64,000 nt of DNA from Bifidobacterium sp. B4142 (GTDB lineage: Bacteria; Actinomycetota; Actinomycetes; Actinomycetales; Bifidobacteriaceae). How positions within the stretch are numbered: the stretch's first letter is position 1; every line of letters starts with the position of its first letter. The stretch lies in NCBI RefSeq assembly GCF_026537325.1, contig NZ_JAFNMJ010000001.1, forward strand, positions 372,001 to 436,000, in the 5' to 3' direction. The position numbers and the translations under genes were made by a program. Positions 17,075 to 26,309 of the stretch are shown here, piece after piece. A model generated the notes under the pieces. That model was not told where the DNA came from. It did no database searches and saw nothing but the letters and a program-made list of their open reading frames with translations.

Positions 17075-18676
17075 GTGAGGCGGAATCTGCCTTGGAGAAG
17101 GAAGTCGGCAGATAATGAGGATCAGGATTGTCGTCACCGACCGATGCGGGTGACCAGACCAGGTCGGGCAGGCCGGTGGCTTGTGGCGTTCAGGGCGGCC
17201 TGTTGCGGACTGTTGGTGGGAGTGCTGGTGGTGCTCTACCGGCAGGGCATCGGCTATGGCACCAGGTTCGCTCGATGGGCCTACGCGCAAATGCGTGACC
17301 AGCCTCTGATGATTCCTCCATGGCTGCTGGCCGTCCTGGCGGTAGGTCTTGCCCTGGCCTGGATGGTCGGTCGGGTTCCCATGGCCTCCGGCTCCGGCAT
17401 TCCGCAGGTGGAGGGGGTGGTCATCCACGGCATGCGCATGCCCGCCCTGCCTGTGCTGGGCGTACGATTCCTGGGTGGTCTGGCCTGCGGCATGTTCGGC
17501 CTGTCGCTGGGACGCGAGGGCCCCTCGGTGCAGATCGGGGCGGCTGGTTCCCAGCTGGTTTCCCGAGGATTGCGCCGAGATCGTGTGGAGGAGACCTGCC
17601 TGGTGACCTCTGGTGCGGCTGCCGGTCTGTCTGCAGCATTCAACGCGCCGCTGTCGGGGATGGTCTTCGCTCTGGAGGAGATCCACCGGTCCTTCTCTCC
17701 CATGATCCTTCTGTCGGCGGCCATGGCCTGCCTGAGCGCCGATTTTATTGCCAAGAACCGCTTCGGCCTGCGTCCTGTCCTGGACTTCACTGCGTTGCCC
17801 CAGCTGACCATCGCCCAGTATCTGCTGATGATTCCCCTGGGGCTGATGGCCGGCCTGGTGGGGGTTGCCATGAACCGCCTGCTGTTGGTTGCGCAGAGCC
17901 TATACAGCCATCTGCCCTCAAAGCTGGGACCGGTGATCTCCCTCTTCCTTGCCCTTCCGGTCGGATTGCTGCTGCCTGCTGTTCTGGGTGGTGGCGAGGA
18001 CTTGATCGGCAAGGCGGAAGGCGTTCGTGAGGTGGCCTGGTCGGTGGCCATCAACCTGCTGGTTCTGCTTCTGGTCAAGATGCTCTTTACAGCCACTTCC
18101 TTCGGCAGCGGCGTCCCTGGCGGCATCTTCATGCCCATCCTGGCAGTCGGTACGCTGGCTGGATCCCTATGCGGGATGGGCGCGGCAGCCTTGGGAATGC
18201 CTGTCCGGATCATTCCGGTCTGTGCGGTCTGCGCCATGGCAGGCACTCTGACGGCCTCGGTCAAAGCCCCAATAACCTCCATCCTGCTGACAGTGGAGAT
18301 GTCCGGCTCTCTGGTCCATATGCTCCCTGTGGCTCTGTGCGCCTTCACAGCCCTGATGGTGTCTGATCTGCTGGGTGTCCAGCCTATTTACGAGGCTCTG
18401 TTGGAGCGTTACCGCCGAGGGCATGCCCCCGATGCCCAGATCCCTGACAGGATCACCGTGGAGTTTCCCATAGAGCATGGCAGTCCGGCAGCTGGTCGTC
18501 TGCTGGGGCAAGTCCCCTGGCCGAACGGATGCGCCGTCGTCGGTCTGCGCAGGGGCGAGCATAGGCTGATTCCTGCAGGTGATCTGCGGTTGCTCGCTGG
18601 GGATGACGTCATCCTGCTCTGTCCGGGCGATCGACTGGATCAGGCCCGCCAGGTCATGGAAGGCCTCTGTCGCTGA
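17075..18676 (+). CDS. CLC-family chloride/proton antiporter with C-terminal RCK domain
   Basis: A 533-residue polytopic protein. CLC selectivity motifs are GSGIP (106-110), GREGP (146-150, gating Glu at 148) and GSGVPGGIFMP. The pair E201-E202 in FALEEI matches the proton-pathway glutamate of E. coli ClcA. With both glutamates present it should be an H+/Cl- exchanger and not a channel. The last 75 residues form a TrkA-C-like regulatory domain. It uses a GTG start with AAGGAAGGGAG upstream. Such antiporters can serve acid resistance, which suits an acid-producing gut organism (inference). Confidence 0.93.
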   Translation: MRRNLPWRRKSADNEDQDCRHRPMRVTRPGRAGRWLVAFRAACCGLLVGVLVVLYRQGIGYGTRFARWAYAQMRDQPLMIPPWLLAVLAVGLALAWMVGRVPMASGSGIPQVEGVVIHGMRMPALPVLGVRFLGGLACGMFGLSLGREGPSVQIGAAGSQLVSRGLRRDRVEETCLVTSGAAAGLSAAFNAPLSGMVFALEEIHRSFSPMILLSAAMACLSADFIAKNRFGLRPVLDFTALPQLTIAQYLLMIPLGLMAGLVGVAMNRLLLVAQSLYSHLPSKLGPVISLFLALPVGLLLPAVLGGGEDLIGKAEGVREVAWSVAINLLVLLLVKMLFTATSFGSGVPGGIFMPILAVGTLAGSLCGMGAAALGMPVRIIPVCAVCAMAGTLTASVKAPITSILLTVEMSGSLVHMLPVALCAFTALMVSDLLGVQPIYEALLERYRRGHAPDAQIPDRITVEFPIEHGSPAAGRLLGQVPWPNGCAVVGLRRGEHRLIPAGDLRLLAGDDVILLCPGDRLDQARQVMEGLCR

Positions 18677-18688
18677 GCGGTCTTCTCC

Positions 18689-19300
18689 CTAAAGAATGGT
18701 CAGGCAGCGCCCGCGGATTGCCACGGCCTGGGTGTTGCTGATGGCCACCATAGGTTGATCGTCGCAGTAGCGATTCAGAATGCGACCGGTCACGTCGGCG
18801 AAAGGCTCGGAATCCAGGTGGGGGAGGAGGCGGAAGTCCACCAGCCCCAAGCCGGCCGTGGAGTCCAGATCCGGGGCGGCCGAGCGTGGATCCATGGCAT
18901 CCAGATAGCCAATATCGGGACCGGCCACGACCGCGCCGGCCGATTCGCCGATGTAGGGCTTGCCCTGATCCACCTGTTGCCTGATCAGGTCAGCAGCTCC
19001 CGAGCGACGCAGCTCCTGCAGCAGGAAGAAGGTGTTGCCGCCCGACAGGTAGATGAGATCATCCTCCTCCAGGCTCCGGCGTATGGCCTCAGGATCGGCG
19101 GTCGAGACTTCCAGGTCGTCGATCCGGCAGCCCATATCGGTGAACGCCTTGCGAGCTTCCTGGACATAACCATCCGAACGCTGTGGAAGGTTGGCCGTTG
19201 GGATGAAGGCCACCGTATGGTTCTTGGGGGAGCTCTCGAGGAAGGTGGGCAACCTGTCAGCGGTAGCGGGGAACGAGGATGTGAGCAGCAGCCGACGCAT
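18689..19300 (-). CDS. pepE: Peptidase E-like (S51) aspartyl dipeptidase
   Basis: A cytoplasmic serine peptidase, 203 residues from the ATG at 19300. The nucleophile elbow GESAGA puts Ser at residue 120, the same number as in E. coli and Salmonella PepE. GGNTFFLLQ is also typical of the family. The start is chosen for AAGGAG five bases upstream; an in-frame start at 19387 would add 29 residues without such support. The expected activity is removal of N-terminal Asp from dipeptides such as Asp-Leu. It converges on the CLC gene. Confidence 0.9.
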   Translation of the reverse strand: MRRLLLTSSFPATADRLPTFLESSPKNHTVAFIPTANLPQRSDGYVQEARKAFTDMGCRIDDLEVSTADPEAIRRSLEEDDLIYLSGGNTFFLLQELRRSGAADLIRQQVDQGKPYIGESAGAVVAGPDIGYLDAMDPRSAAPDLDSTAGLGLVDFRLLPHLDSEPFADVTGRILNRYCDDQPMVAISNTQAVAIRGRCLTIL

Positions 19301-19472
19301 GACGGCTCCTTTCGTAGCAGGCGGGACTTCCGCCTTGGACAGGTGGCAAAGCATGAAATCCGATTGTTGCTGAACCCAATATATCAATGCAACGACCTCC
19401 GCTGAGTGATTGACAACATGTCGACTGGAATCTGCCCTAGGCCCTGTAGGTCCAGATGTCTACTCTGGGGAC

Positions 19473-20192
19473 ATGGCAAGGCAGCATCAGGAATTCCAAC
19501 AGGGATCTGGTCAAGGCGTATCGGACGACCTGCCAGGTGAGGATACATCCAGCGATGACCGCTTCGATCTAGCGGCCCCAGGCGGGAGCATCCTCTTCGC
19601 ATTGCCCGGGACCTTAGTGGATTGGGATCCGCGTCGGGCCCTGGTCGGGCAGTACCCTGACAGTGTGATCGATATGGTGCTGGACCCGAAGGACCCTTGG
19701 GGCTTCGCCTGTGTCAGCAGACAGATCAATCTGGGCGTGGACCCGCACCAAGCACTGGCCGACTATGAAACCACTCACGGGCCTGCAGTCGCCTGGGTGG
19801 TTCGCGTCTGTCTGGAAAACTACGCCCTGGCAGTGAAGGGCCTGCTTCCCGGAGCGTCGGAGCTGCTGGAGGATCTGCGGCGAGCTGGCCTGGCCCTTTG
19901 GGGCCTGGCGGCATCCACTGGTCAGCTGATCGAGTCGGTATCCGAGCTGCTTTCACCGCTCTCTGCCTTGAAAGGTGTCCTGATCTCATCCCAGGAGCAT
20001 CTGGACCTCTCCGATTCGCTCCTCTATCGTCTAGCCCTGCGCCGTTTCGCCATCAGCCCGGGGCATACGATCTTCGTTGATGCAGACCCTGTGCATGTTG
20101 CTGTGGCTGACCGGCTGGGCATGGAAGGGATTGTTGCCCGTGACATCAGCAGTCTGCGTCAGCTTCTTCGCCAGCACGGCGTGGCCTGTTGA
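19473..20192 (+). CDS. HAD-like protein lacking the nucleophilic aspartate
   Basis: A 239-residue protein with the layout of HAD hydrolases related to 2-haloacid dehalogenases: motif I near ILFALPGTLVDWDP, an alpha cap, GLAASTG-type motif II, and VDADPVHVAVADRLG as motif IV. In functional relatives motif I begins FDLGGVLVDWDP. Here the catalytic Asp is Ala43, and the position two residues on is Pro45. It should therefore be catalytically inert or have a new role. The ATG at 19473 is preferred over a TTG at 19410. A Ser/Asp/Gln-rich N-terminal 35 residues precede the fold. Confidence 0.75.
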   Translation: MARQHQEFQQGSGQGVSDDLPGEDTSSDDRFDLAAPGGSILFALPGTLVDWDPRRALVGQYPDSVIDMVLDPKDPWGFACVSRQINLGVDPHQALADYETTHGPAVAWVVRVCLENYALAVKGLLPGASELLEDLRRAGLALWGLAASTGQLIESVSELLSPLSALKGVLISSQEHLDLSDSLLYRLALRRFAISPGHTIFVDADPVHVAVADRLGMEGIVARDISSLRQLLRQHGVAC

Positions 20193-20200
20193 GCGGACTT

Positions 20201-20902
20201 TCAGACGATGCGGCGGTCAGCGGCCCAGCGGGTCAGTTCGGTTCGGTTGGATAGCTGGAGTTTGCGCAGAACGTTGGAGACGTGGGTCTCAACCGTCTTG
20301 ATGGAGATGAACAGCTCAGAGGCTACCTCGCGGTAGGTGTAGCCGCGGGCGATCAGGCGCATGACCTCCTGCTCGCGTGCGGAGAGCCGATCCAGTTCGT
20401 CGTCTTCTGCCAGACCGGTATCTGCGGCCTCGTCCTCCTGGAAGGCGGAGAGCACGAATCCAGCCAGCTTGGGCGAGAAGACGGCGTATCCTTCGTGCAC
20501 CTGGCGGATTGAAGAAACCAGATCCTTGGCGGAGATTGTCTTGGTCACATAACCACGGGCTCCGGCGCGGATGACCGAGCCGACGTCCCTGGGTGAGTCG
20601 GATACGGAAAGTGCCAGAAAGACCGACTGCGGGGAGAGGGGGTGGGAGCGGCTTAAGATTTCGGCGCCTCCGCCGCCCTGGCCACCGGGCACATGCACAT
20701 CCAGCAGAACCACATCGGGGCGGGTCTGCCTGACCATGAGGATGGAGGATTCCACGTCTGCCGCCTGACCCACGATGTGAAAATGCGGCTGCAGGGTGGT
20801 GATGACGCCGGTACGGAACATCTCATGGTCGTCGACGACGGCTACGCGAATGTTTGCGGACCCATCCTCGGCTTGATGGGGCTCTGCTGCAGTCGTGGTC
20901 AT
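20201..20902 (-). CDS. NarL/LuxR-type response regulator
   Basis: 233 residues. The receiver domain has acidic pocket DD (24-25) and phospho-acceptor D68 in VVLLDVHVP. A helix-turn-helix LuxR domain (about 165-230) reads LSAREQEVMRLIARGYTYREVA. A glycine-rich loop (GGQGGGGAE) follows the acceptor and an acidic linker joins the domains. It lies directly downstream of the PspC-fused histidine kinase, about 100 bases away on the same strand, so the two form a two-component pair. Confidence 0.95.
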   Translation of the reverse strand: MTTTAAEPHQAEDGSANIRVAVVDDHEMFRTGVITTLQPHFHIVGQAADVESSILMVRQTRPDVVLLDVHVPGGQGGGGAEILSRSHPLSPQSVFLALSVSDSPRDVGSVIRAGARGYVTKTISAKDLVSSIRQVHEGYAVFSPKLAGFVLSAFQEDEAADTGLAEDDELDRLSAREQEVMRLIARGYTYREVASELFISIKTVETHVSNVLRKLQLSNRTELTRWAADRRIV

Positions 20903-21000
20903 GGGCGTGGTTCAGCCCGCCTTTCCCGACGCGGGTCCTCAAGTGCGGGTGGGATCGGACCGGCATGCGTCTGTGAATGAATGGTTCACCATGCATCCTA

Positions 21001-22314
21001 TCATTGCTCGGCATCAGTCCCTTTTTCAGCTCGACCAACCTTGCCCTCCTGGTGCTGGCTGGCTTCGGACAGCGGCATGTGCATCCTGACCTCGGTGCCC
21101 CAACCAGGACGGGAGACGATCTCGACCCTGCCGCCCCGCCGACGAATCCGGCCGATGATGGACTCTCGGATTCCCAGGCGATCAGCTGGAATCGCATCCA
21201 TATCAAAGCCCGAACCGTGGTCGCGCACGTAGACTTCGACCTGATTCCTGCGCGCCTCGCAATACACGGAGATGGGTTCACCGCCGTGGGTGACGGCATT
21301 GACCAGGGCCTGCCGGGCCGCGTTAAGCAGGGCATCGGTCTGGGCGCAGGGCATGGCATCGCCCACGGTGACCACCTCGATCGGCTTGCCGGATTCGTCC
21401 TCCACCTGCGCGGCTATCTGGCTCAGCCCTGTGCTGACTGACCGATCCGAGGGAGTGCGTTCCTGATAGAGCCAGTTGCGCAGATCGCGCTCCTGGGATC
21501 GAGCCAGGGTGAAGACGGTATGCGGGTCGTCGGCATGCAGCTGAATCAGGGCCAGGGTCTGCAGAACGCCATCGTGCAGGTGGGCTGCCATATCGGCCCG
21601 CTCCTCCTCGCGCTCCTTCATGGCGCGTTCGTCGCCCAGCTGACTGAGGATTGAGCCGATCCAGGGCACGACCACTGCGGTCACGCCCACAAGAAGCAGA
21701 CCGGCCAGGACTATCAGGGTCAGAGCCCAAGACAATTCCTGTGTGGATAGCAGGAAGATCACTGCTGCCGACAGGATCAGAGCCAGGCTGCCGATCAGGG
21801 CCGACAAGTGGTAGCCGGCTCCTTGGCTTTCCGGCCTCAGCCAGGCCAGGACCAGTCCGGCACAGAAAAGCAAGCAGGGGACGACCAAGGCGGGACGCAT
21901 GCCGCTCTTGAGCAGAATGACCGCAGACAGGAGGAGGATGATGCCCAGGCCTGCCAACAATCTGGTTATCCGCCCGGGGGTGATGCTGCGATTCTCCTTT
22001 TGATCTGACTGTTCAGTCAGGATGCTGGGCGCCAGCGGGGCCGACCGCGGGTCATTCGACTGGATTGCCTGGGTGGGATCGCCCTGGGGCAGCGTCAGCC
22101 AAAGAAAGCAGTAAACCACGCAGGTGATCATTTTGGGAGCCAGGAGCACCATGAGCAGGCGGATCCAGAAGACGGGAATACCCAGGTGCAGGCTGATGCC
22201 CTTGCAGACTCCGCATAGAATCCTGCCCTTATGCGGCCTCATCAGGGGCATGCGCGCAGGGTGCAGAGGAGGTGGTTCCCTCAACGTTTGTTCTTCCTGC
22301 ATGGGTGCGTTCAT
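21001..22314 (-). CDS. PspC-domain sensor histidine kinase (HPK7/NarL class)
   Basis: 437 residues. The N-terminal PspC domain (about 26-80, ILCGVCKGISLHLG) is followed by four more hydrophobic segments to about 220. Then come the dimerisation H-box HLHDGVLQ with His247 and an HATPase domain (VRDHGSGFD, GLGIRESIIGRI-like). In Actinobacteria such PspC-kinases resemble envelope-stress sensors of the Lia type. It is divergent from the PspC membrane protein at 22428 and pairs with the LuxR regulator. The first ATG has GGAGG unusually close; a second ATG four codons later is an alternative. Confidence 0.92.
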   Translation of the reverse strand: MNAPMQEEQTLREPPPLHPARMPLMRPHKGRILCGVCKGISLHLGIPVFWIRLLMVLLAPKMITCVVYCFLWLTLPQGDPTQAIQSNDPRSAPLAPSILTEQSDQKENRSITPGRITRLLAGLGIILLLSAVILLKSGMRPALVVPCLLFCAGLVLAWLRPESQGAGYHLSALIGSLALILSAAVIFLLSTQELSWALTLIVLAGLLLVGVTAVVVPWIGSILSQLGDERAMKEREEERADMAAHLHDGVLQTLALIQLHADDPHTVFTLARSQERDLRNWLYQERTPSDRSVSTGLSQIAAQVEDESGKPIEVVTVGDAMPCAQTDALLNAARQALVNAVTHGGEPISVYCEARRNQVEVYVRDHGSGFDMDAIPADRLGIRESIIGRIRRRGGRVEIVSRPGWGTEVRMHMPLSEASQHQEGKVGRAEKGTDAEQ

Positions 22315-22427
22315 GCCTCCATTATTGTTTCCCGAGGGTACCGATAGGGCAATAAGCGGAAGGAATCAGGGTCCAATCAGGGTGTTCCCCCATAAGATTT
22401 GCGCTCGCTGGGTGCTGTAATGAAGAT

Positions 22428-24332
22428 ATGAGTAGCGAGATGAACGGCAATGGCCCCGATAATGGTTGGCAGTGGAAGTCCGACAGGTTCTTCCGCGCCT
22501 GTAGAGAGTCCTATCTGATCCGCGACCAAGGATGGATCGGCGGTGTCTGCGTAGCCTTGGCCCGTCGGCTGGGCTGGAGCGTGACCCTGGTCAGAGCGCT
22601 GATGATTCTGGCGGTCTTTCTCTTCGGCGCCGGTGCCGCCTTTTACGGTTTTGCCTGGTTCGTCTTGCCGGACCGGCGTGGGGTCATCATCGCCCAAGAG
22701 CTGATTCACGGGATTTGGCACGCTTCCATGGTGGGTATCATCATTTATTGGCTGCTGGCCATTCTGATTCCTGGAGTCGGACTTTTTTCCTTGGCTTTGG
22801 GCGCGCTGATCCTGTTTCTTCTTATCCGGTGGAGCCGCAATAAGGCCCTGCAGCATCAAAGAGATTACGGGAGTGGGCCGAATGCAGACAGACCGGTTTC
22901 GGGTGATCCTTGGATGATGGGACCGCAGTATTCGCAACGCCCGCGCGGTGCGGATCCGCGATGGCATTCGAGTCAGCCTGAGTATCCGAGCTTTTCGGGG
23001 TATGAGGGATACCAGGATTACACAGGCACACAAAGCAATACACAGTCAGCGAGCAATCCGGGTTCGGAAGGATACAAGGACCAGCCAGAGCATTCCGATT
23101 CGTATGGAACTTGGGGACAACAAGGGGATGTGACCTCTTCTGGACCTTTTTTCGGGACAGAGGATTCGGCAAACACTGGCAGCGATTCGAATAATGCGCA
23201 GGGTGGGGAGAATCCCATTGCCGGTGCACCTTCCGGAGGCTGTATGGAGACAGACGGTTCTGCAGAACGCGCCGGGGACATGATTCAGCCGGACGGATTC
23301 GGCGCCTGGCCGGGCTATGGCGCAGCTGGATCATTCTCGGCTGGGCCAGGAATGGTCGGTAATGGTCCGTCAGTTCCGCCCAGGGTGCGGCGCCGCCCTG
23401 CCGGACCTGTGCTGGTCAGTCTGTTGTCGGGGCTGATCCTGGTCTCTGGAGCGGCAGTCTGGTTGATGGCCACGAATCCCTATCGCGGGGTGAATGCGGC
23501 CTTGATCTATGCCCTGATATGGGCTGGAGGCGTCACGCTGATCCTGGGAGTGGTCATCCTGATCCTGGGCTTGATGGGTCGCAGGGCGGGAGGGCTGACA
23601 CCAATTGCTCTGGTGGCATGCCTGGTCGTCATCAGTCTGGGCATCGGTTCGGCCGTGGCAGGCATTGAGCAGAGACAGAACCGCAGGGTCATGGCCGACT
23701 ATGCCGCTATTCGAGTCAACGGAGGCAATCATGGGCGCACGCTGGGAGCAAGTAGCAGCGACATGAGGGGTTACCACCGTGGCATCAAGCTGGTCGGCGA
23801 CCCGCACGATCAGGGAAGCGCCGTCATCGACCTTACTGGCTACGAGCACGAACACGGCACCCACCGGGTCCAGGTGATGGCTGATGCGGCGAGTACGGTC
23901 TCAGGCTGCCCGACCGGCACAGTCCGACTGGCGGTGGTCTATGCTGATGTCCGTCTACTCATTCCTAAAGGATGCAGCCTGTTCTACCGGGAGCATTCCG
24001 ACCTCTACAGGGTCTTTGGGTCAGGCGTGGGCGACTGGATAACCCAGACTGATCGGGGAAGCTGGATGTGGTGGGGCGATTCGTTGCCATCAGCTGAACG
24101 ACGCGATTGGGAGGAAGACCTGCGAGCCACCCAGGAGGATCAGCAGCATATGCCTGACCAGCCTGAGTTGATCGTCGACGCCAGTCTATTGACGGGTGGC
24201 CGGGTAACTGTACAAGCCCGCGGGAGCGTCACCCAGCCGGAGCGGGCGCAGGCCGACAACGGACCAATCAGCAAATATTGGGATTACGGCTACCACGCCT
24301 GGTGGCAGGAGGAGGATCAGGAAGATGACTGA
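22428..24332 (+). CDS. PspC-domain multi-pass membrane protein with LiaF-like C-terminus
   Basis: 634 residues. A PspC domain (about 22-82) and a further membrane segment open the protein. A long low-complexity Gly/Ser/Tyr/Gln region spans about 150-310. Three membrane helices follow (about 325-415). A soluble beta-rich C-terminal domain (about 435-600) recalls LiaF/toast-rack domains. It is divergent from the PspC-kinase, which suggests it modulates or is controlled by that system. The start has no strong ribosome-binding site. It overlaps the next gene by eight bases. Confidence 0.85.
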   Translation: MSSEMNGNGPDNGWQWKSDRFFRACRESYLIRDQGWIGGVCVALARRLGWSVTLVRALMILAVFLFGAGAAFYGFAWFVLPDRRGVIIAQELIHGIWHASMVGIIIYWLLAILIPGVGLFSLALGALILFLLIRWSRNKALQHQRDYGSGPNADRPVSGDPWMMGPQYSQRPRGADPRWHSSQPEYPSFSGYEGYQDYTGTQSNTQSASNPGSEGYKDQPEHSDSYGTWGQQGDVTSSGPFFGTEDSANTGSDSNNAQGGENPIAGAPSGGCMETDGSAERAGDMIQPDGFGAWPGYGAAGSFSAGPGMVGNGPSVPPRVRRRPAGPVLVSLLSGLILVSGAAVWLMATNPYRGVNAALIYALIWAGGVTLILGVVILILGLMGRRAGGLTPIALVACLVVISLGIGSAVAGIEQRQNRRVMADYAAIRVNGGNHGRTLGASSSDMRGYHRGIKLVGDPHDQGSAVIDLTGYEHEHGTHRVQVMADAASTVSGCPTGTVRLAVVYADVRLLIPKGCSLFYREHSDLYRVFGSGVGDWITQTDRGSWMWWGDSLPSAERRDWEEDLRATQEDQQHMPDQPELIVDASLLTGGRVTVQARGSVTQPERAQADNGPISKYWDYGYHAWWQEEDQEDD

Positions 24333-24759
24333 CAAGCAACAATTAGGAGAAAGCCAGCCGCTGGATCCTCAGGGTCGGAACACCACGGCCATGCCGACCG
24401 CTACCCAATCGGGACAGGCGCATGACACGCAGACGCCCCCGCCGATATACCAAGTCCGGATGCAGCCGCCGGAACCGGTCCGTCCGAGCGGCCCCAGCGT
24501 TCCCACTATCATTTTGGGTGTCCTGGTCGGACTTCTGGCTCTGGCTATGCTGGCCTTGGGATTAGTCTTTCTGCGTTACGGTCCGTACCTGACCATGACC
24601 ATACCCTGGCAGCGGATTCTGCCTTTCATTCTGATCGGACTGGGCGTGGTTCTGATTGGCGTGGCCATATTGTGCTGGTTGGCATCATCAAAGCGTACCC
24701 GCCAGGATTCAAACCGCCAGGACGTTCCAGAAGATCAAGCTGCCAAGGATGGCCAGTGA
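24325..24759 (+). CDS. Two-helix membrane protein, partner of the PspC protein
   Basis: 144 residues. The first 57 are hydrophilic and Pro/Gln/Thr-rich, followed by two membrane helices (about 60-85 and 93-118) and a short charged tail. It is translationally coupled to the PspC gene by an eight-base overlap. Its last 51 bases overlap the convergent hydrolase gene. No family is recognised. It probably sits in the membrane with the upstream protein. Confidence 0.75.
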   Translation: MTDKQQLGESQPLDPQGRNTTAMPTATQSGQAHDTQTPPPIYQVRMQPPEPVRPSGPSVPTIILGVLVGLLALAMLALGLVFLRYGPYLTMTIPWQRILPFILIGLGVVLIGVAILCWLASSKRTRQDSNRQDVPEDQAAKDGQ

Positions 24760-26265
24760 CCCCAGCAGGGTCAGAGCCAGTGTCAGCCAGTGGCCAGCCC
24801 CTGCCACAGCTGGCTCTTTGTCGGATCGGCTGACGATAGAAGTCATGGTGCTCGCCAAGAGCATGGTGAGCACCAGGCAGAGGACCGACAAGAAGGGCCA
24901 GCAGGATGTCATTACTGAGGACAGATGGACCAGGCCGAGTGCCTGACGGACCGTAGTAAGGGCATAGGCCAGCAGGGCCGTCATCAGTCCTGCGGCGAGC
25001 AGGGCCAGTGACCAGAGCCGTCCCGTCAGGCCTTTGCTGAAACCGGGCCGTTCTCGGTCATTCTGCCGCGCTCGCAGATGTGAGCTCAAAGCTCCGATTA
25101 GAGCAGACACCAGGGCGGCAGCCAGCAGACAGGGGCCGCTGGCCATCAACATCAACAGGGCAGTCAATGAGGAAAGGAGCCCGGCGTCGGTGCGATCAGG
25201 TACCCGATTGAGCTGGCGGGGCTGGCTGCCGGCAATCATGGGAGTGGACCACTGGTCGGCCTGGGTGCCCTGTGCTACAGCATTGATCCAGTCTTCCAGA
25301 TTATGGGTATATCGAGGTTCCAGGGGCAACCCGGCCTTGGCCAGCCTGCTGCCGGTGCGGATCTGATGGTTGGTGGGGTAGTAGCGCAGGGTTACGTTGT
25401 CGTTGCCGCTTGCATGGGTTCTGCGGATGATCTCGCGCGCCCCCTGCTCGACCGGCATGGAGACATCCATAGTGCCGAAGTTGATCATGACCGGCATATG
25501 CAGCTTATCCAGATAGGGCAGGGAGGGGAAGTCGGCGTATTCCAGGCCCAGAAGGGACAGGTCCATGCCCATGAGCCTAGGTATCACGTTGCGGATCCCC
25601 TTGGGTGCGCCAATCAGGTCCAAGTAGTTGGTGGCCGCCATGGCCATCTGCCGCCGCCCCGGGTAGACGGGAGGCGAGGTCAGGACGGAAAAGGCGATGC
25701 TGGGATCCTTGGCGGTCATGATGGTCGATATCCAAGTGCCCTCGGACTCGGCGTACAGGCCCACTTTGGCCGGATCTACGCCTGGCCAAGAGCGCAGACG
25801 GCTAAGGGAACGCCCGTAGTCTGCGGCCATGGCCTGATAATCACGGTGGAAAGCGGTATAGGTGTCCAAGCGCTTGTCGGGCACCAGGGTGGTGATGCCG
25901 GCTGAGGCCATGGCTGAAGCCAGGTCGCCATACACCTCGGAGGATTTGCCTGTTCCGGCACCATGAATGAACAGACAGGCTGGTCCGGTGCCCTTTCGGT
26001 CGCTTGGCTCTCTGACGATGGCTTGGACACGAACTTCTCCATCCAGAGTGATCCTGATCTTCCGTTCCCTGACTGGGTGGGTGCCCTCAGGGGTAGTGGG
26101 GCCCAAACTCGAGGCGACGGCAGTGGAGCGGGTCGAGACCTGCAGATGGTCGCGGTAGGGTTCCACCTGCCAGTCCGGCGTCATGGCTTGGCCCAAAAGA
26201 AGCATGACCAGCAGGATGACCACAAAGGAGGCGGCAGTTAAGCCCGCCCTTTTCAGCTTTTGCAC
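24709..26265 (-). CDS. Membrane-anchored alpha/beta hydrolase with C-terminal membrane helices
   Basis: 518 residues from a GTG. An N-terminal membrane anchor (about 8-27) is followed by an extracytoplasmic alpha/beta-hydrolase. It shows an oxyanion region LFIHGAGTGKS, nucleophile elbow YAESEG (first Gly of GxSxG replaced by Ala), likely acid in FGTMDVSMP and a His in YPTNHQI. The C-terminal third has four hydrophobic segments. Esterase or acyltransferase roles are possible; the substrate is unknown. It converges on, and overlaps by 51 bases, the small membrane-protein gene. Confidence 0.82.
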   Translation of the reverse strand: MQKLKRAGLTAASFVVILLVMLLLGQAMTPDWQVEPYRDHLQVSTRSTAVASSLGPTTPEGTHPVRERKIRITLDGEVRVQAIVREPSDRKGTGPACLFIHGAGTGKSSEVYGDLASAMASAGITTLVPDKRLDTYTAFHRDYQAMAADYGRSLSRLRSWPGVDPAKVGLYAESEGTWISTIMTAKDPSIAFSVLTSPPVYPGRRQMAMAATNYLDLIGAPKGIRNVIPRLMGMDLSLLGLEYADFPSLPYLDKLHMPVMINFGTMDVSMPVEQGAREIIRRTHASGNDNVTLRYYPTNHQIRTGSRLAKAGLPLEPRYTHNLEDWINAVAQGTQADQWSTPMIAGSQPRQLNRVPDRTDAGLLSSLTALLMLMASGPCLLAAALVSALIGALSSHLRARQNDRERPGFSKGLTGRLWSLALLAAGLMTALLAYALTTVRQALGLVHLSSVMTSCWPFLSVLCLVLTMLLASTMTSIVSRSDKEPAVAGAGHWLTLALTLLGSLAILGSLIFWNVLAV

Positions 26266-26309
26266 CCGTCAACTCTACCCGACCGCTCGACTGGTTGCAG
26301 AGATGGACC

